DNA from: Sediminibacillus halophilus
GTDB taxonomy: Bacteria; Bacillota; Bacilli; Bacillales; Amphibacillaceae
DNA length: 64,000 nt
Reading direction: 5' to 3'
Assembly (NCBI RefSeq): GCF_900103695.1
Contig: NZ_FNHF01000001.1
Location: 62,001-126,000 of the forward strand
Under the pieces are notes generated by a model that did not search any database, was not told where the DNA came from, and was given only the letters and a program-made list of their open reading frames with translations. A program made the translations under genes and the position numbers. Position 1 is the stretch's first letter. Each line of letters opens with the position of its first letter. Shown piece by piece: positions 60,537-64,000 of this stretch.

Positions 60537-62083
60537 CCGATAATTTGAAAAGTGCATTAGAAAATTATTTTGGCCACCAAACTTTCCGGGAGGGGCAACG
60601 GGAAATTATCGAAGATGTCCTTCTTGGGAAAGATGTGCTTGGTATTTTGCCGACGGGATCGGGAAAATCGGTATGTTATCAGCTTCCTGCCAGGATGATG
60701 CCTGGTGCAGTGCTGGTTATTTCACCGTTGATTTCTTTGATGATGGATCAAGAAAAGCAGTTGGCAGCTGCCGGGTATAAAGATGTCATTGCATTCAACA
60801 GTTTTTTGAGTTTGCAAAAAAAGCAAAAGGCTTATCAGAATTTATCAGCTTATAAATTGATATATGCCTCACCAGAAATGCTGCAAAAAAAAGGGTTTGT
60901 CAAAAAGCTGTGTGAACTAAACATCTCCTTATTTGTGGTGGATGAAGCACATTGCATTTCGCAATGGGGGCATGAGTTCCGTCCGGATTATTTAAAATTG
61001 CATCAAACGATAGAAGCCTTAAAACACCCTCCGGTACTCGCCTTGAGCGCTACAGCGACACCGGAAGTGCAGAAGGATATTTCCTTTCAGTTACGTAAAC
61101 CCGCAATGGTAAGACATGTATATCCAATGGACAGGGAAAACATCGCTTTTCAAGTAGATAAACTAGAAGACCCTTCTGAGAAAATGAAGCGGATTTCAAG
61201 TGTATTAAAAGCCCATCCGGTACCGACAATGGTTTACTTTTCAAGTCGGAACTGGACAGAGAAAGCTGCGGCTGAACTATCTGCAGCATTGCCAAATATG
61301 AATATTGCTTTCTATCATGGTGGAATGGAACAATCTGACCGTATATTGATTCAGCAGCAATTTATGAATGATCAGCTTGACGTCATATGCTGCACCAGCG
61401 CTTTTGGAATGGGAATCAATAAACAAAATATCAGGTTGGTTATTCATTTTCATTTACCACCGCAAGTTGAGTCGTTCATCCAGGAGGTCGGCAGAGCGGG
61501 AAGGGACGGTTTGTCAAGTATCAGTCTTGTCCTTTTGTCACCGAACGATGACTTACTTCCAAGAAAGTTAATCCAGTCTGAGTTACCTGACAGTAAAGAA
61601 ATCCATCGAGTCATCCATTATATAAAATCAAAAATACAGCAAGGAGTTTATCATTTACCTGAACTAGACATACTCCTGGAAAGTTTGCAAATTAGTGAAA
61701 CAAAATGGAGATTCATGCGCTATCATTTTGAATATCATGGTATGATGGATAATAATCAGATTGTTTCTTCCTTAGAATGGGAAAACATAGAGAAAAAGAT
61801 CAGTCGTGTAGCTGCTAGAAGAACTAGATATAAACTTTCCAAGGTAAATGAATTGCTTTGGTGGGCAGAACAAAGTGAATGCAGAAGGAAAGCGTTGTTT
61901 GCTCCGTTTCAGGATACAATCAAGCAGCCGACTTATCGTTGCTGTGATAAGTGTGATTTTAAATTTTCAGAATGGTCACCGGTCACGAAAGTTACAAGTC
62001 AGTTGGAATCTTTTAATTGGAAACAGGCATTTAAACAGATAATGCTTCAAGGGGACAGAGATGAAAAGATTAAGTCAGGTTGA
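60533..62083 (+). CDS. recS: ATP-dependent DNA helicase RecQ (RecS/YpbC type)
   Basis: 516 residues from ATG 60533 (AAGGAGTGG). SF2 helicase: Walker A LPTGSGKSVCYQLP, DEAH box VVDEAHCISQWGHE, motif III ALSATATPEV, motif VI QEVGRAGRDG, and a zinc-binding RQC-type region near CRRKALFAPF and CCDKCDF. It lacks the HRDC domain of full RecQ, as in B. subtilis RecS. Unwinds recombination intermediates and gapped DNA. Overlaps the next gene by 23 bp. Confidence 0.94.
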   Translation: MTDNLKSALENYFGHQTFREGQREIIEDVLLGKDVLGILPTGSGKSVCYQLPARMMPGAVLVISPLISLMMDQEKQLAAAGYKDVIAFNSFLSLQKKQKAYQNLSAYKLIYASPEMLQKKGFVKKLCELNISLFVVDEAHCISQWGHEFRPDYLKLHQTIEALKHPPVLALSATATPEVQKDISFQLRKPAMVRHVYPMDRENIAFQVDKLEDPSEKMKRISSVLKAHPVPTMVYFSSRNWTEKAAAELSAALPNMNIAFYHGGMEQSDRILIQQQFMNDQLDVICCTSAFGMGINKQNIRLVIHFHLPPQVESFIQEVGRAGRDGLSSISLVLLSPNDDLLPRKLIQSELPDSKEIHRVIHYIKSKIQQGVYHLPELDILLESLQISETKWRFMRYHFEYHGMMDNNQIVSSLEWENIEKKISRVAARRTRYKLSKVNELLWWAEQSECRRKALFAPFQDTIKQPTYRCCDKCDFKFSEWSPVTKVTSQLESFNWKQAFKQIMLQGDRDEKIKSG

Positions 62084-62711
62084 GGCTGTGAAACAGCTTA
62101 CCAGCAGCCAATTGAAGACACAATTATACCTTTCACAGTTGCTTTTTTTATTACTTGCTTGTGGATTGAGCTTGTGGTTATTTCCTTCCATTCATTATTG
62201 GCTGGCATTAGTTTCATGGAATGAGGGTGACTTCCTTTTTTATGGAATAATTCCTGGTCTGATCATCGTAATGATAGATGTTATGTTAATGAAATGGCTG
62301 CCGGAGCAGGCTTTTGATGACGGTGGGCTAAACAAGAAGATTTTCACTAATAGCAGTATAGCCGAAATCCTTCTAATTGCATTGATTGTGGCGGTTTCGG
62401 AAGAGGCTCTTTTCCGAGGAGTTCTGCAAACAGAATTAGGTTACCTGACTGCCAGTATCATTTTTGCACTTGTTCATGTCAGGTATTTAACAAAGCCATA
62501 TTTATTGTTATCGATTGTGCTGATCAGTTTTTATTTTGGATGGTTATACGAACTGACTGGAAATTTATTAGTTACTATTGCAGCACATTTTGTCGTAGAT
62601 TTTATACTAGGAATTTTACTCAGGAATGGCAGCATCATGAGAGGGGGAAGGAAGAATGACAGAGGGAAGCAACAAGGATCAGGCCAGGCAGCTCCGGAGC
62701 ATGGTGGGTGA
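62061..62711 (+). CDS. ypbD: CPBP-family intramembrane glutamic protease (YpbD)
   Basis: 216 residues, about seven membrane segments. CPBP/ABI motifs: SEEALFRGVLQTELG (EExxxR), FALVHVR and AAHFVVDFILG. Related to Rce1 CAAX proteases and bacteriocin immunity proteins. Starts inside the end of recS and overlaps the next gene by 56 bp. Confidence 0.9.
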   Translation: MKRLSQVEAVKQLTSSQLKTQLYLSQLLFLLLACGLSLWLFPSIHYWLALVSWNEGDFLFYGIIPGLIIVMIDVMLMKWLPEQAFDDGGLNKKIFTNSSIAEILLIALIVAVSEEALFRGVLQTELGYLTASIIFALVHVRYLTKPYLLLSIVLISFYFGWLYELTGNLLVTIAAHFVVDFILGILLRNGSIMRGGRKNDRGKQQGSGQAAPEHGG

Positions 62712-63000
62712 ATTGGACGAGGAAACAGAAACGACTTACAGTGCGGAACAGGAGGAAGTAAATGTTTTGAATCTTCCACCTCGCAAGGAAGTCCATCAGA
62801 ACAAAAAAACAAAAGTGAAGTGGAAAGTGAGCCTGTCGCTGATCCGGTTGCTTGTTATTCTTTTTCTTCTTATTATTGCTGTAATTGTATCGTTTCAGAT
62901 TTGGGGTGGCAACCAGCTGTTCGATTTGGATGGCAAACAGGGAATGGACAACATTCTGCCGGGCTGGGAGCAGGTCAGGGTAATAACGAATGGAAAATGA
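62656..63000 (+). CDS. Small single-pass membrane protein in the ypbE position
   Basis: 114 residues. Soluble N-terminal half (acidic, then PPRKEVHQNKKTKVKW), membrane helix around 77-99 (LIRLLVILFLLIIAVIVSF), short outside tail. B. subtilis YpbE has the same beginning plan but adds a long linker and LysM domain, absent here. Overlaps ypbD by 56 bp. Function unknown. Confidence 0.65.
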   Translation: MTEGSNKDQARQLRSMVGELDEETETTYSAEQEEVNVLNLPPRKEVHQNKKTKVKWKVSLSLIRLLVILFLLIIAVIVSFQIWGGNQLFDLDGKQGMDNILPGWEQVRVITNGK

Positions 63001-63032
63001 ATTGGCTCTGGAAAACGACAAAGTGGCCAAGT

Positions 63033-63086
63033 AAAACCGAACGATAATTCGAAATCCTCAATCTTCGAACTCGTTCGGTTATTCTT
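63033..63086 (+). terminator. Intrinsic terminator, CCGAACGA family copy C
   Basis: AACCGAACGA (63035-63044) and TCGTTCGGTT (63071-63080), inner TTCGAA at 63048 and 63064, then a T-rich tail. Nearly identical to copy A at 18979-19027. Confidence 0.9.
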
Positions 63087-63238
63087 TTTTAAAAAAAACA
63101 AATTTATAAAATTGCATCGTCAAGAGAATCCATAAAGAGGTATTTTACATACTTCCCATGCTGTTATCGATCGGCTTTCGTTATATCCAACCATAATGCC
63201 GGTTAACAATGGTGTTTAGTGTACAGGTGAAAAGGTTA

Positions 63239-63808
63239 TTAAAAGAAAACTTTCTTTCCTCTTTCTTCTTTTAGTATTTCAGCAGCTTCCCGGAAACGTT
63301 GGGAATGGACGACTTCCCGTTCCCGCAGATACTTCAGTCCATCGTTCAATTCCGGATCATCAGACATGTTGATGATCCATTGATAAGTCGCTCTCGCTTT
63401 TTCTTCTGCAGCAATATCTTCATATATATCGGCAATCGGGTCTCCTTTTGCTTGTATGTAGGATGCAGTCCAAGGGGTACCGGAAGCATTCTCGTAAAAT
63501 AGGGCATTGTCATGGTTGACGTAATGCGCCCCCAAACCAGCTTCCTTCATTTGTTCAGGTGTGGCATCTTTTGTTAATTTATAGACCATCGTTGCGATCA
63601 TTTCTAAATGAGCAAATTCTTCGGTTCCGATATCGGTAAGCAGTCCGATAACTTTATCGGGAATGGAATAGCGTTGATTTAAATAGCGAAGTGCTGCTGC
63701 CAATTCTCCATCTGCACCTCCATACTGTTCAATTAAGAACTTTGCTAAACGAGGATTGCATTCCCGGACACGTACAGGGTATTGGAGTTTCTTTTCATAA
63801 TACCACAT
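63239..63808 (-). CDS. cotJC: Spore coat protein CotJC (manganese-catalase-like)
   Basis: 189 residues from ATG 63808 (AGGAAG ribosome binding site; ATG 63814 is in frame). Di-manganese catalase fold: E in QYGGADGELAAALRYLNQRY, GTEEFAHLEMIATMVY and EEKARATYQW, then a C-terminal helix with REVVHSQRF, where the glutamates and histidines bind the metal pair. CotJC is a spore coat protein; distal gene of cotJABC. Confidence 0.95.
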   Translation of the reverse strand: MWYYEKKLQYPVRVRECNPRLAKFLIEQYGGADGELAAALRYLNQRYSIPDKVIGLLTDIGTEEFAHLEMIATMVYKLTKDATPEQMKEAGLGAHYVNHDNALFYENASGTPWTASYIQAKGDPIADIYEDIAAEEKARATYQWIINMSDDPELNDGLKYLREREVVHSQRFREAAEILKEERGKKVFF

Positions 63809-63890
63809 GAACATCTTCCTTTCTTGTTGTGTAGATAGTAGGTGTTCAGAGAAAAGAAGGGCAGCGCTGTTATGCTATCTGCCCTTATGT

Positions 63891-64000
63891 TCAGACTTGC
63901 CAGGGCCAAGGAGCTTCTTTCCAATTCCAAGGATAACCCGAGTAACTCATACCATATTGAAATAATGGTCCATATTGTTTTTCATATTGTTTCTTCAACT
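63891..64000 (-). CDS. cotJB: Spore coat protein CotJB, C-terminal part, cut by window edge
   Basis: 36 codons on the minus strand in the window. The sequence QYEKQYGPLFQYGMSYSGYP followed by W-x-W and a PWPW ending is the Trp/Pro-rich C terminus of CotJB. 82 bases before cotJC, as in other cotJ operons. Confidence 0.85.
   Translation of the reverse strand, partial: LKKQYEKQYGPLFQYGMSYSGYPWNWKEAPWPWQV

Overview
This window comes from a spore-forming Bacillaceae chromosome. It carries spoIIA/sigF, spoVA, spoIIM, spmAB and cotJ genes, strong AGGAGG-type ribosome binding sites, frequent TTG and GTG starts, and a base composition that looks to be in the low 40s percent GC by eye. From about 9.9 kb to 63 kb the gene order follows the Bacillus subtilis block yqjG-mifM-yqjH ... 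rnz ... yqkB-yqkE-yqkF-nudF-yqxK-spoIIM-fur-yqzK-xerD-drm-pupG-dacF-spoIIA-spoVA-lysA-ppiB-ribT-scpAB-ypuI-dacB-spmAB-rluB-resABCDE-sigX-rsiX-fer-ypbB-recQ-ypbD, with some losses and insertions. I cannot name the genus with confidence; the Virgibacillus/Oceanobacillus/Terribacillus side of the family would fit.

Layout. 1-9.9 kb is an accessory segment: a truncated serine hydrolase, two GNAT acetyltransferases, a carboxylesterase, two AraC regulators, a VOC-SRPBCC-VOC gene trio, a quinone oxidoreductase, an MFS exporter whose ribosome binding site lies inside a perfect 15-bp inverted repeat, an AhpD-like protein and a SpoIIAA-like (STAS/SEC14) protein. 9.9-14.5 kb holds a glycine-betaine-type binding lipoprotein, YidC2 with an upstream MifM-like arrest-peptide gene, and DNA polymerase IV behind a LexA-type box. 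14.5-26 kb is housekeeping: RNase Z, NamA, GDPD, an M20 peptidase, an MBL hydrolase, an SDR, a HesB-like protein, an aldo/keto reductase, NudF, an EndoQ-like nuclease, SpoIIM, and Fur behind two PerR boxes. 26-31 kb has XerD and a nucleoside salvage operon (deoB-punA-pdp). 31-38 kb is the sporulation core (dacF, spoIIAA-AB-sigF, spoVAA-AB-AEa-AF). The spoVAC, spoVAD and spoVAEb genes normally found in this operon are absent here.

38-48 kb has lysA, ppiB, a small M50-like protease, several tiny membrane proteins, an orphan ribT, scpAB, ypuI, sodF, dacB-spmAB and rluB. 48.4-54.4 kb is the cytochrome c maturation and redox two-component locus resABCDE. It is followed by a cobalamin riboswitch that leads into a DUF4430 lipoprotein and an ECF-type S component (a probable B12 uptake pair), then sigX-rsiX with a clear SigX autoregulatory promoter. 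58-64 kb has pyrophosphatase, an XRE regulator, ferredoxin, ypbB-recQ-ypbD, a small membrane protein and the end of a cotJ spore-coat operon.

Non-coding content includes three GC-rich palindromic Bacillaceae-type repeats plus a related fragment, two families of near-identical intrinsic terminators, a possible small RNA near 41.1 kb, and several small ORFs. The most striking regulatory device is the MifM-YidC2 module at 11.3-12.5 kb. There a stalled ribosome would be expected to open a hairpin that hides the yidC2 ribosome binding site. I see no rRNA, tRNA, CRISPR array, prophage or complete insertion sequence.
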